DNA of 51,420 nucleotides, from contig JAIYDD010000201.1 in the NCBI GenBank assembly GCA_027487675.1, positions 1-51,420 on the forward strand, read 5' to 3'. The stretch comes from Acetobacteraceae bacterium (GTDB taxonomy: Bacteria > Pseudomonadota > Alphaproteobacteria > Acetobacterales > Acetobacteraceae). Below are positions 24,844-33,650 of the stretch, piece by piece; the first letter of the stretch is position 1, and each line of letters starts with the position of its first letter. Under the pieces are notes generated by a model. The model saw only the letters and a list, made by a program, of their open reading frames with translations, did no database searches and was not told the origin of the DNA. The translations under genes were made by a program, and so were the position numbers.

Positions 24844-26733
24844 TCAGGCCAACACGCCGAAGCACCGGCCCCAGATGCCGAGGTTGACCACGCGCCACAG
24901 CGCCGGGTCGGCAGCACGGCGGCCCGACAGCATCCCCGCAGCGACCCGGCGCGTGGCGGCCGCGTCCAGCAGGCCGGGCCAGAGGCGCAGCGCATCCTCC
25001 ACGCCCGCGCGAAGGAAGCCCGCCGCCGGGCCGCGCATCCACTCCGCCTCGGGCGTCGAGAAGCCGAGCTTGTCGCGCCGCGCACGCACCTCGGGCGGCA
25101 ATACGTCTTCCATGGCGCGGCGCAGCACGCGCTTGCTCTCGGCGCCCGCGAATTTGTGCGCATCGCCGAGCGAGAGGCAGAATTCCGCCAGCGGGTGATC
25201 GAGGAACGGCACCCGCGCTTCCACCCCATGCGCCATGCTGCTGCGATCCTCCCAGTGCAGCAGCATCGGCAGGTTGGAGGCATGCGTCATCGCCAGGCAC
25301 CAGCTGCCGAGGCCGCGCACCGGCGGCAGGCCGAGCTGAGCCACCGCCAGTTCCTGCGGCGTCGGCGCGTCGCGCTGCGCGGCGAAGGCATCCGTGCGCA
25401 GGCACTCGCGCAGCAAGGAGCGGCGGCGCCGCAGGGGTGCCGCCAGCGCGGGCGGCAGCAGCGCCGCGGCCAGCCGCAGCCCCTGGCCGAGCAGCGGCAG
25501 GCCGGGATCCCGCCGCCGCTCGCGCAGGATGCGCAGCGCCTCCACGACATGCCCGGCGCGGAGCAGCCCGGCCAGGTGCCAGGCGAAGCCATGGGCATAG
25601 CCGCCCAGCAGCTCATCCGCGCCCTGGCCATCCAGCATCACCTTCACGCCCGCCTGGCGCGCCGCGCGGAAGACGCACCATTGCGCCAGGATGGAAGTCG
25701 ATCCGAAGGGCTCGTCCTGGTGCCAGGTGATCGCCGCGGCCTCCTCCGCCAGATCGTCGGCGCGCGGGAAGACCTCATGCGGCGCGGCGCCGCTGCGGGC
25801 GACGACGGCGCGCATGAAGCGCCGCTCGTCGATGCGCGCTTCCTCGAAGCAGGCGGAGAAGGTGGCGATGCGGCGTGTCCCGTCCAGCATCCCCGCCGCC
25901 AGCCCGACGATGGAAGAGGAATCGAGCCCGCCCGACAGGCAGGAGCCCAGCTGCACGTCGGCGCGCAGGTGCAGCCGCACCGCTTCCTCCAGCGCCGCGC
26001 GGAAGCGCGATGCCGCCTCCGCTTCCGTCGGGGGCGGGCTGGTCGCCACGCGCAGCGCATACCAGCGCCGGATGGCGATGCGCGGCCAGGCGCCGCCGGC
26101 CTCGACCACCGCCATCTCGCCGCCGCGCAGCTGGTGGATGGCGGCGAACATCGTCTCCGCCGTGTGGTCGGCGACGCCCCAGGCGAGGAAGTCGTGCACC
26201 CGCGCCAGGTTCATCCGCGGCTCGATGCCGGGCAGGCCTAGCAGCTGCTTGATTTCGGACGCGAAGGCGATGCCGCCGCCCGCGCCGCCGGCCCAGTAGA
26301 GCGGCTTGATGGCGAAGCGGTCGCGCACCGCGACCAGCCGCTGGCGATGGCGGTCCCAGAGCAGGAAGGCGAACATCCCGCGCAGCCGTGGCAGCGTCTC
26401 CTCCACGCCCCAGCGAGCCAGCGCGCGCAGAAGCACCTCGGTGTCGCTGTCTCCGGCGAAGCGCTCGCCCTGCGCGACGAGTTCGGCACGCAGTTCGACG
26501 TGGTTGTAGATCTCGCCGTTGAAGGTCAGGTGGAAGCGCCCGCAGGGGCTGCGCATCGGCTGCCGCCCGGCCGCGCCGAGTCCCACGATCGCCAGCCGGC
26601 GATGGCCGAGCGCCACGGGCCCCGAGGGCGTGTCGAATTCCGCCCAGCCGCGCCCGTCCGGGCCGCGATGCGCGACGAGGTCGATGCGCGCGGGATCGGG
26701 CGCGAAGCCGACGGAGCCGTAGATGCCGCACAT
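24844..26733 (-). CDS. glutamine-dependent asparagine synthase family protein
   Basis: A 629-residue AsnB-type protein. Cys2 (MCGIYGSVGF) is the N-terminal glutaminase nucleophile. HRGPDGRG, TFNGEIYNHVELRAEL and FAGDSDTEVLL are glutaminase landmarks, and the synthetase domain has the ATP-binding SGGLDSSSIVGL (about 264-275). In polysaccharide loci such proteins often amidate sugar acids or other carboxylates rather than make free asparagine; the uronic-acid pathway nearby fits this (inference). Its start shares one base with the stop of the preceding glycosyltransferase (TGATG), so they are coupled. Its stop faces the RTX stop 12 bases away. Confidence 0.92.
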   Translation of the reverse strand: MCGIYGSVGFAPDPARIDLVAHRGPDGRGWAEFDTPSGPVALGHRRLAIVGLGAAGRQPMRSPCGRFHLTFNGEIYNHVELRAELVAQGERFAGDSDTEVLLRALARWGVEETLPRLRGMFAFLLWDRHRQRLVAVRDRFAIKPLYWAGGAGGGIAFASEIKQLLGLPGIEPRMNLARVHDFLAWGVADHTAETMFAAIHQLRGGEMAVVEAGGAWPRIAIRRWYALRVATSPPPTEAEAASRFRAALEEAVRLHLRADVQLGSCLSGGLDSSSIVGLAAGMLDGTRRIATFSACFEEARIDERRFMRAVVARSGAAPHEVFPRADDLAEEAAAITWHQDEPFGSTSILAQWCVFRAARQAGVKVMLDGQGADELLGGYAHGFAWHLAGLLRAGHVVEALRILRERRRDPGLPLLGQGLRLAAALLPPALAAPLRRRRSLLRECLRTDAFAAQRDAPTPQELAVAQLGLPPVRGLGSWCLAMTHASNLPMLLHWEDRSSMAHGVEARVPFLDHPLAEFCLSLGDAHKFAGAESKRVLRRAMEDVLPPEVRARRDKLGFSTPEAEWMRGPAAGFLRAGVEDALRLWPGLLDAAATRRVAAGMLSGRRAADPALWRVVNLGIWGRCFGVLA

Positions 26734-27884
26734 CAGCGCGGCGCCCCGCCCGGGCCATAGGCCTGCAGCACCTGGCGGGCGACGGCATCCGGATGGTGCC
26801 AGGCCTGCACGAAGGCGCGGCCGCGCGCGCCGATCTCGTCCAGCGCCGCGCGGGGCAGCGCGACGAGGCGGCCGAGCACGGCGCCGATGTCGGCGGGATC
26901 GGCGCGCAGCACGGGCAGCGCGGCCCGGTAGGCACCGGGCAGCAGCGCCTCGTCGAGCGGGTTGAGATAGGCGACGACGGGCTTGCCCATCGCCATCGCC
27001 TCCACCGCCACGGCGCCGAACCAGCCGACCCGCAGCTGGTCGAGCAGCACGTCATGCGCGGCGATGGCGGCCAGGGCGGTGGCGTTGGGCAGCCTCTCCA
27101 GGATGGTCAATTCGACCGGCGCGCCGGCCTCGCGCAGCGCAGCGACCGCGGCGGCGAACAGCGCAGTTCCCTTCGCGGCTTGGTCGGTCGGGAGATGCAG
27201 CAGGCGCAGCGTCCCGTCCTCCGCCGGCGGGCGCGGCGCATGCGCGGACGGGTCGACATGGCCATAGGGCAGGAAGGTGGCGCCGGGCGGCAGCGCGGCG
27301 AGCAGGTCCGGGTTGGTGGCGAACAGGACCACGCCATGCTGCGCGAGGGTCGCCGCCAGCGCCGCCTTCGCCGCATCGCGCGGTTCCAGCGCGGCGCGCA
27401 GCGCGGGCTCGGCCAGGTGCGTCCAGGGATTGCGTTGCAGCGCCAGCGCCACGGGGCGGATGTCGTCGCCGTAGAAGGTCATCGCGACCCGCTTGCCGAG
27501 CCGCCGCCAGAGCCGCAGGTCGCGCAGCCACAGCAGCCGCGCATAGCCGAGCGTCAGCGCCTCCATCGGCCCCGCGCGGCCCGGCTCCCGCAGCGGGAAG
27601 GCGCGCACGGAGCCGAGCGTGCGGCCGAAATGGCAGTGGATCACATCGGCTGCGACGAGCGAGCGCCAGAACAGCCGCCACCGCCCGGCTTCCCGCGCCG
27701 GCAGCCGCCAGGGATCGCCGAAGGGCCGGCCCGAGCAGAGATCGCCGTCGAAGCCATAGGGCGAGCGCTCCAGCGAGGCGGAGACCGCGCGATGCCCGAG
27801 CCGCCGCTGCGATGCCGCCAGCGCGCGCGCATGCCCGCCGAGGTCGATGGGCAGGTGCAGGATGCGCAGCCCGCCCTCAGCCAT
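26733..27884 (-). CDS. glycosyltransferase (GT4-like)
   Basis: A 383-residue GT-B type glycosyltransferase. It opens with RILHLPIDLGGHARALAASQ (sugar-acceptor side) and has ADVIHCHFGRT and TFYGDDIRP in the first half. The donor-binding end is AVAVEAMAMGKPVVAYLNP, with the Glu of the family EX7E-like region only partly conserved. No signal peptide or membrane segment is visible; it would work on the cytoplasmic face. It overlaps the paralogous glycosyltransferase gene before it by eight bases and couples to the asparagine-synthase gene. Donor and acceptor sugars cannot be told from sequence. Confidence 0.88.
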   Translation of the reverse strand: MAEGGLRILHLPIDLGGHARALAASQRRLGHRAVSASLERSPYGFDGDLCSGRPFGDPWRLPAREAGRWRLFWRSLVAADVIHCHFGRTLGSVRAFPLREPGRAGPMEALTLGYARLLWLRDLRLWRRLGKRVAMTFYGDDIRPVALALQRNPWTHLAEPALRAALEPRDAAKAALAATLAQHGVVLFATNPDLLAALPPGATFLPYGHVDPSAHAPRPPAEDGTLRLLHLPTDQAAKGTALFAAAVAALREAGAPVELTILERLPNATALAAIAAHDVLLDQLRVGWFGAVAVEAMAMGKPVVAYLNPLDEALLPGAYRAALPVLRADPADIGAVLGRLVALPRAALDEIGARGRAFVQAWHHPDAVARQVLQAYGPGGAPR

Positions 27885-29313
27885 GCGCGGCCGGGCCGAA
27901 GCGCGCGACGAGCCTCTCGCAGGCCGCGAATTGCAGCGCGAGCTGCCGCGCCACGCCGTGCTCGGCGCGCATCCAGTCCTGGCCGCGCGCGCCGAGGCCG
28001 GCGAGGTCCTCGGGGTCGGCCAGCACCTGCGCGATGCGCGCGGCCACCTGCTCGGCCGTCGCGGCGTGCAGCACCGGCGGCTGGGTGGCGAAGAAGGGCG
28101 CGGGATCGGCGGGGTCGAGCCGGGTCACCAGCCGCCGGCCGAGCGCCAGCGTCTCGATCCCCACGCCGCCGATCGCCGGGGCGGCGAACTGGTCGAGCAC
28201 CGCCGTCGCGCGCAGTATCATCGGCCAGAGCGTCGCGCGCGGTGCGGGCGGGATCCAGCGCACGCGATCGCCGAGGCCAAGCCCTTCGATCAGCGCGCGG
28301 CTGTCGGCCACTTCCTCGCCCCACTCCACCATCGTGAGACGGAAGTGCGCACCCCGTGTCGCGGCCAGCGCGGCGCCGCGGATCAGCACGTCGTTGCCCT
28401 TCAGCCAGCTGGCATTGCCGCGCTTCCAGTGCTGGCGCGCGGGGCAGAGCAGCACGGGATCGCCCCCCGCGGCCGGCGCGTCGGCCGCGGCGCGTGCCAG
28501 GGCGCGGTCGAGGTCGAAGGGATGCGGCATGGCGGTGATGCGCGCCTGCGGAATGCCGAGTCGCTGCGTCGCGTCGATGCAGTCGAGGTTGGTGACGAAG
28601 ACCTCCGGCGCGGCGCGGTAAAGCGCGGCGCAGGTCCGGCCGGTCGCGCTGTCCTCGAAGGGCAAGCCGCGCAGCGTGCCGAGTTCCAGCGCGACGAAGC
28701 GCGGATGCCCGGCCTGGCGCGCGATCTCGGCCCCCAGAGCATAGCCGATGACGACATCGAAGCGCGCCAGCGCCGACGCCGCGCGCCCATCGCCACCGGC
28801 CGCGCCGCCGCCGCCGGCCGCGGCACCGCGCCGCGCCAGCCGCCGCAGCACGCCGCCGCCGATCCGCGCCGCGCCCGCCGCCGCCCGACGTAGCGCGCCG
28901 GCCCGCGAGGCCATGGCGCGGCGATGCAGCGCGGACAGCCCGCGCAGCAGCGCGCGCCTTGCCGGCTGCCCGCCTTCGCGCGCCAGCAGTTCCGGCATGA
29001 CCAGGGCAGAGGGTCCGTTCAGGAACCATTCGGGCCGCACGAAGCCCGCGATCCGCATGCGGTGCCAGGCGGGCGCGAAATGGTCGCCGAGCCCGCCCTC
29101 GATCGTCGCCTCGATCCATTCGGGGGCGGAGGCGAAGTGCTGGAAATCCGGGTCGAGCACCACCGCCTCCACCCCGTGGCGCCGCATCAGCATGGCGTTG
29201 ACCCAGGCGTAGTTCGCGATGTTGCCGATATGCAGGATGCGCGGCGCGCGGCCATGCGCAGCGCGGAAGCGCGCCGGCCAGTCCGGCGCATCGCCCTGCG
29301 GCGTGGCGCTCAA
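27877..29313 (-). CDS. glycosyltransferase, paralogue of the gene at 30452
   Basis: A 478-residue protein of a GT-B-like family. It begins with RILHIGNIANYAWVNAMLMR and FQHFASAPEWIEA, has a middle Ala/Arg/Gly-rich low-complexity insert (about 160-190), then LELGTLRGLPFEDSATGRTC, PARQHWKRGN and a donor-site end PAIGGVGIETLALGRRLVT. The same landmarks occur in the plus-strand gene at 30452. There is no ATG or GTG at a sensible place; the best start is TTG at 29313, overlapping the stop of the epimerase (TTGA). Longer versions would run through the epimerase gene. Sugar specificity is unknown. Confidence 0.82.
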   Translation of the reverse strand: MSATPQGDAPDWPARFRAAHGRAPRILHIGNIANYAWVNAMLMRRHGVEAVVLDPDFQHFASAPEWIEATIEGGLGDHFAPAWHRMRIAGFVRPEWFLNGPSALVMPELLAREGGQPARRALLRGLSALHRRAMASRAGALRRAAAGAARIGGGVLRRLARRGAAAGGGGAAGGDGRAASALARFDVVIGYALGAEIARQAGHPRFVALELGTLRGLPFEDSATGRTCAALYRAAPEVFVTNLDCIDATQRLGIPQARITAMPHPFDLDRALARAAADAPAAGGDPVLLCPARQHWKRGNASWLKGNDVLIRGAALAATRGAHFRLTMVEWGEEVADSRALIEGLGLGDRVRWIPPAPRATLWPMILRATAVLDQFAAPAIGGVGIETLALGRRLVTRLDPADPAPFFATQPPVLHAATAEQVAARIAQVLADPEDLAGLGARGQDWMRAEHGVARQLALQFAACERLVARFGPAAHG

Positions 29314-30281
29314 GACGCGCGCATCAGCGCCTGGTAGTACTCCGCCGTGCGCGGGATGCCCTCCTCGAGGTCGACCTTCGCCTCGAAGTCGATCTGGGTG
29401 CGCGCCCAGGTCGCGTCCGGCACGCGCAGCTCGATGTCGGCATAGTCCTTCCAGACAAAGCCGACCTTGGATTTCGACCCGAGCAGCCGGATCACCGTGT
29501 TGGCCAGGCCGTAGATCGTGGTCACCGCGCGCGGATTGCCGATGTTGAACGCCTTGCCCGGCGCGTTCGGATGCGTCAGGCAGGCCATGATGCCGGCCAC
29601 CATGTCGTCCACGTAGCACCAGGCGCGGATCTGCGTGCCGGAGCCGTGGATCTGGATCTCCTCGTCGCGCAGCGCCCGCTTGATGAAGGTGGACAGCGCG
29701 CCTTCGCCGACCTGGCCCGGGCCGTAGACGTTGAAGGGGCGCACCACCGCGGTCGGCAGCCCGTGCTGCGTCCAGTAGGCGAGGCTCAGATGCTCGGTCG
29801 CCAGCTTGGACACCGCATAGGTCCAGCGCGCTTCCCCCACCGCGCCGATGACGGCCGAGGACGTCTCGCTCGACCCATAGGCGTGGCTGCCGAAGATCTC
29901 GGAGGTGGAAAAGGTGACCACCCGCTCAATGTCGGCCTGAACGGCCAGCGCCGCGCGCAGCAGGTTGATGGTGCCGAGCGTGTTGATCTCGAGCGTCGAG
30001 ACCGGCTTGCGGCGCACCGTGTCGATCCCCGCCACCGCGGCGCAATGGACGATATGCGTCGGGCGGAATTCCTGCACCGCGCGCAGCATGGCGTCCGCGT
30101 CCATCACGTCGCCGCGGAAGGTCGTGATGCGGCCGGCGTCCTCCCCCAGGATGAAGCGCGCGGCGTCGCGGCTGTAGTTGTCGAAGGTGGCCACCGCATT
30201 GCCGCCCGCCAGCAGCCTGGCGAGGTTCGAGCCGATGAAGCCCGCGCCGCCGGTGATGAAGATCCGCTTGCCGTGGAGCAT
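29310..30281 (-). CDS. NAD-dependent nucleotide-sugar epimerase/dehydratase
   Basis: A 323-residue short-chain dehydrogenase of the extended type. The Rossmann motif is ITGGAGFIGSNLARLL. The active site shows TFSTSEIFG and TYAVSKLATEHL (Tyr-x-x-x-Lys). VRPFNVYGPGQ and RAWCYVDDMVAGI are sugar-nucleotide landmarks. It probably epimerises or dehydrates a UDP- or dTDP-sugar for the polysaccharide. It is the first gene of the minus-strand arm of the locus, diverging from the glycosyltransferase at 30452, and its stop overlaps the next start. The exact substrate cannot be assigned. Confidence 0.92.
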   Translation of the reverse strand: MLHGKRIFITGGAGFIGSNLARLLAGGNAVATFDNYSRDAARFILGEDAGRITTFRGDVMDADAMLRAVQEFRPTHIVHCAAVAGIDTVRRKPVSTLEINTLGTINLLRAALAVQADIERVVTFSTSEIFGSHAYGSSETSSAVIGAVGEARWTYAVSKLATEHLSLAYWTQHGLPTAVVRPFNVYGPGQVGEGALSTFIKRALRDEEIQIHGSGTQIRAWCYVDDMVAGIMACLTHPNAPGKAFNIGNPRAVTTIYGLANTVIRLLGSKSKVGFVWKDYADIELRVPDATWARTQIDFEAKVDLEEGIPRTAEYYQALMRAS

Positions 30282-30451
30282 CTTGCGTCCATCGCTGGAA
30301 AAGTCGTTCGCCTATAGCTAGGCTTTGGCGACGCCGTGTGCAACTTCTGCGTTCAGGATCGTGCCCTGTCCTTGATGGGATACCCGCCGATGCGTGTCGC
30401 GCCGCAGACCCAGGATGCGAGGTTGGTCGCGATCCCGCGCGGCGCCGACGC
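30282..30451. other. divergent intergenic region of the polysaccharide locus
   Basis: These 170 bases separate the two arms of the locus and are locally less GC-rich. They contain the motif CTATAGCTAG and the candidate minus-strand promoter listed separately. No clear ribosome-binding site precedes the plus-strand ATG at 30452. Control of both arms probably sits here. Confidence 0.5.
30315..30343 (-). promoter_or_regulatory. candidate promoter for the epimerase/glycosyltransferase arm
   Basis: On the minus strand TTGCAC (30338-30343) is followed after 17 bases by TAGCTA (30315-30320), 33 bases before the ATG at 30281. The -35 match is fair and the -10 match is weak (T and A at the first two positions, TATAGG just beyond). 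It is the only sigma-70-like pair I see in this divergent gap. Confidence 0.35.
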
Positions 30452-32083
30452 ATGAGCACCCGGCCTGCGCGGAAGCTCCGCATCCTGCATGTCGGGAACG
30501 TCGCGAACTACGCCTACAACATCGGCAAGGTGCTGCAGACCGATCGCATCGAAAGCCACGCGATCAACTGGGACTACTACCACTTCGCGTCCCGCCCCGA
30601 ATGGGAGGAGGCGGATTTCGATCCCGCCGGGATCGGCGACCACTACTTTCCCGCCATCCCGCCGGCCGCCGCCACCGGCTTTGCGTGGCCGCGCTGGTAC
30701 GCGCATGGGCCGCGGCGAATGGCGGCGCTGTACCTGGTCGCGCTGAACGAGGGCCTGCGCCTGCCGGCCTGGCTGCTGCGCCGGGCGATGGAGACGCATC
30801 TGCGCCGCCTGCCGGACCCCGCCTATCGCCAGCGCGCCGCGACGGCGGAAGCGACGGGGATCGAGGAAGCGCTCGCCCTCGATCTGCTCGGCGAGACGCG
30901 GGGCGCCGCCGGGCGCGCGCTGCGCCGCTGGTGGCAAGCGCGGCGCGAGGCCGCAGCCCCCGCGCCGCCCGCCGCCGGGCCGGCCCCCGCCACGCCACCG
31001 CCCGCGCGCGCCTGGCCACGGCCCACGCCGCGCCGCCCGCCCGCCGGCACCGGGCCCGCGACGACGTTCGAGGCGCGCGTCGAAAGCCTGATCGCCGAAT
31101 ATGCCGAGGCCTATCCCGATCGCGACTTCGACCCGGTGCTGCTGCGGCAATTCGAAAGCTCGCTGCCGCTGCTCGACCGGCTGTTCGCCGGCTATGACCT
31201 CGTGATCGGCTATGCGATCGACGGGATCTGGCCGCTGGCCGCGGGGCGCCGCTACCTGGCCTATGAGTTCGGCACCATCCGCAACATCCCCTTCGAGGAC
31301 AGCGCGATGGGGCGGCTCGCCTATCTCGCCTACCGGCGGGCCGCGCGCAGCATCGTCACCAATTCGGACAACGAGGCGCCGGCCAGGGCGCTCGGCCTGG
31401 ACTACGTCTTCCTGCCGCATGCGATCAACGAGGCCGGCGCGCCCGATGCGGCGGAGGCAGCTTCGTTCCGCGCCCGGCTGCTGGCCCGGATCGGCGGCGA
31501 CTTCCTGGTCTTCCACCCGCCGCGCCAGCATTGGGGCCCGTCGCGCGACACCAACTGGGACAAGGGCAACGACCACCTGTTCCGCGGCTTCGCGCGCTTC
31601 GTGCAGCAGGGCGCGCCGGGGGCGCGCTGCGTCGCGGTGGCCTGGGGCGACAGCCTGGCCGAGAGCCGCGCGCTGGTCGAGCGGCTCGGTATCGGCGCCC
31701 ATGTCCACTGGATCGAGCCCCAGCCGCATGTGCGGATGATGCGCCACGTCGCGGCGGCCGACGTGGTGGCGGACCAGTTCACCCTGCCGACCTTCGGCGG
31801 CATCCCGCCCAAGGCGTTCTTCCTCGGCAAGCCGGTGGTGACCTGCTTCGACCCGGCGCTGCATGCCTGGTGCTGGCCGGAGATGCCGCCGGTGCTGTAC
31901 GCGGCGGATGCGGAGGACGTGGCGGCGGCGCTCACCAGGTTGCACACGGACGGCGTGCATCGCGCGATGGTCGGGGCGGCGGGCGCGGCTTGGTATCATC
32001 GCCACAACTCGAATTCGTCCATCAGGACGATCCTGGAAATTAATATCGAGACGATCTTGAGCGGCGCGCTGACCTCGGCCTGA
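30452..32083 (+). CDS. glycosyltransferase with proline-rich insert
   Basis: A 543-residue protein of the same family as the gene at 27877. Shared landmarks are RILHVGNVANYAYN, YHFASRPEWEEADF, YEFGTIRNIPFEDSAMGRL, PPRQHWGPSRDTNWDKGND and the donor-site end PTFGGIPPKAFFLGKPVVT. Residues about 170-205 are a Pro/Ala/Arg-rich linker dividing the two halves. It is transcribed away from its paralogue, with the epimerase gene between. The ATG at 30452 was chosen because homology begins eight residues later. No signal peptide is visible. Substrate unknown. Confidence 0.85.
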   Translation: MSTRPARKLRILHVGNVANYAYNIGKVLQTDRIESHAINWDYYHFASRPEWEEADFDPAGIGDHYFPAIPPAAATGFAWPRWYAHGPRRMAALYLVALNEGLRLPAWLLRRAMETHLRRLPDPAYRQRAATAEATGIEEALALDLLGETRGAAGRALRRWWQARREAAAPAPPAAGPAPATPPPARAWPRPTPRRPPAGTGPATTFEARVESLIAEYAEAYPDRDFDPVLLRQFESSLPLLDRLFAGYDLVIGYAIDGIWPLAAGRRYLAYEFGTIRNIPFEDSAMGRLAYLAYRRAARSIVTNSDNEAPARALGLDYVFLPHAINEAGAPDAAEAASFRARLLARIGGDFLVFHPPRQHWGPSRDTNWDKGNDHLFRGFARFVQQGAPGARCVAVAWGDSLAESRALVERLGIGAHVHWIEPQPHVRMMRHVAAADVVADQFTLPTFGGIPPKAFFLGKPVVTCFDPALHAWCWPEMPPVLYAADAEDVAAALTRLHTDGVHRAMVGAAGAAWYHRHNSNSSIRTILEINIETILSGALTSA

Positions 32084-32329
32084 GATCCACCGCCCCGCTG
32101 TCCGGCTGGGCCGCTCGCTGCAATGCCTGTACAGACCAGTATCCGTGCGTTTCAAGTGGTTCGGCCACCATGCCGTGCACCATCTTTTTCGTCACGTCCC
32201 AACACGCGCAACTTGACTAGGTTCTGCAACCCTGGCACGAAGTCGTTCATCCCAAAAACAGGGATTTACGCCGTGTTCATAAACGCCTCACATCTCCGTC
32301 GCTCGACGGCTTCCATCGACACCGCGGCG
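32084..32329 (+). other. less GC-rich gap ahead of the nucleotide-sugar dehydrogenase
   Basis: This 246-base stretch has A- and T-runs (CTTTTTC, CCCAAAAACAGG, GGATTTACG) unlike the flanking genes and probably holds the promoter of the downstream genes. TTGACT occurs near 32212, but no good -10 follows at 17 bases. The dehydrogenase frame is open through the whole gap (ATG at 32123), but the peptide it would encode does not look like a protein. Confidence 0.4.
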
Positions 32330-33637
32330 ATGATCGCCGGGTTCCGGGAACGCTACGGAACCATCGGGGTGATCGGACTGGGCTATGTCGGCATGCCGCT
32401 CGCCCTCTCGGCGGTGCGGGCCGGCTTCCAGGTCCTCGGCCTCGACATCGACGCGAGCCGCGTCGCGAAGATCAACGCGGGCGAGAGCTTCATCCGCCAT
32501 ATCCCGGGCCAGGCGGTGGCGGAGGCGGTGTGCACCGGCCGCTTTGCCGCGACCACCGAGATCGCGCGGCTGGTGCAGGCGGATGCCATCCTGATCTGCT
32601 TGCCGACGCCGCTGACGCGCCACCGCGAGCCCGACCTGTCCTACATCGAGGGCACGGCCCGCGCGCTGGCGCGCCAGCTTCGCCCCGGCCAGCTGATCGT
32701 GCTGGAATCTACCACCTTCCCCGGCACCACCACCGGCGTTCTGCGCCCGATCCTGGAAGAAAGCGGCCTGCGCAGCGGGCGGGACTTCCTGCTCGCCTTC
32801 TCGCCGGAGCGCGAGGATCCGGGCAATCCGCATTTCGACACGGCCAGCATCCCGAAGGTGGTGGGCGGCGACGGGCCGGAGGCGCTGGAAGCCGCGCAGG
32901 CGCTCTACGACCAGCTGGTGGTGCGCACCGTCCGCGTCGCCTCGACCGAGACGGCGGAGGCGGTGAAGCTGACGGAGAACATCTTCCGCTCGGTCAACAT
33001 CGCCCTCGTCAACGAGCTGAAGCTGGTCTTCGGCGCCATGGGCATCGATGTCTGGGACGTGATCGATGCGGCGAAGACCAAGCCCTTCGGCTTCATGCCC
33101 TTCTATCCGGGCCCCGGGCTCGGCGGGCACTGCATCCCGATCGATCCCTTCTACCTGACCTGGAAGGCGCGCGAGTTCGACGTGGCGACGCGCTTCGTGG
33201 AACTGGCCGGGGAGATCAACACGCGCATGCCCTATGTGGTGGTGGACCGGGTGGCGGAAGCGCTCGACCGCCATGGCGGGCGCGGCCTGCGCGGCGCTCG
33301 CGTGCTGATGGTGGGCGTCGCCTACAAGAAGAACGTGGACGACATGCGCGAGAGCCCCTCCCTCAAGCTGATCGAACTGCTCGAGGCGCGCGGGGCGCAG
33401 GTGGACTACCACGACCCCTTCATCCCCGTGCTGCCGCCGACGCGCGAGCACGCGACGCTGACCGGCCGCTTCTCCGTGCCGATCGAGGACGCGGGCGACT
33501 ACGACGCGGCGCTGATCGCCACCGACCATGACGAGGTGGATTACGCGGGCCTGGTCGCCGCGTCGCGCATCGTGGTGGATACGCGCAACGCCTGCGGTCG
33601 CGCGGGGCTGGTCGCCGGCCACATCGTCAAGGCCTGA
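32330..33637 (+). CDS. UDP-sugar 6-dehydrogenase (WbpA/TviB-like)
   Basis: A 435-residue nucleotide-sugar dehydrogenase. [20 protein letters not shown] is the NAD-binding motif. [24 protein letters not shown] and the loop with the catalytic Cys, [16 protein letters not shown], place it among UDP-N-acetylhexosamine or UDP-glucose 6-dehydrogenases. [19 protein letters not shown] is the C-terminal nucleotide-binding part. With the downstream fused enzyme and aminotransferase it fits the first step (UDP-GlcNAc to UDP-GlcNAcA) of 2,3-diamino-uronic acid synthesis. The start at 32330 sits ten residues before the Rossmann motif; in-frame starts at 32123 (ATG) and 32273 (GTG) would add an unlike extension. 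Confidence 0.93.
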   Translation: MIAGFRERYGTIGVIGLGYVGMPLALSAVRAGFQVLGLDIDASRVAKINAGESFIRHIPGQAVAEAVCTGRFAATTEIARLVQADAILICLPTPLTRHREPDLSYIEGTARALARQLRPGQLIVLESTTFPGTTTGVLRPILEESGLRSGRDFLLAFSPEREDPGNPHFDTASIPKVVGGDGPEALEAAQALYDQLVVRTVRVASTETAEAVKLTENIFRSVNIALVNELKLVFGAMGIDVWDVIDAAKTKPFGFMPFYPGPGLGGHCIPIDPFYLTWKAREFDVATRFVELAGEINTRMPYVVVDRVAEALDRHGGRGLRGARVLMVGVAYKKNVDDMRESPSLKLIELLEARGAQVDYHDPFIPVLPPTREHATLTGRFSVPIEDAGDYDAALIATDHDEVDYAGLVAASRIVVDTRNACGRAGLVAGHIVKA

Positions 33638-33650
33638 GGGGGACACGCGC

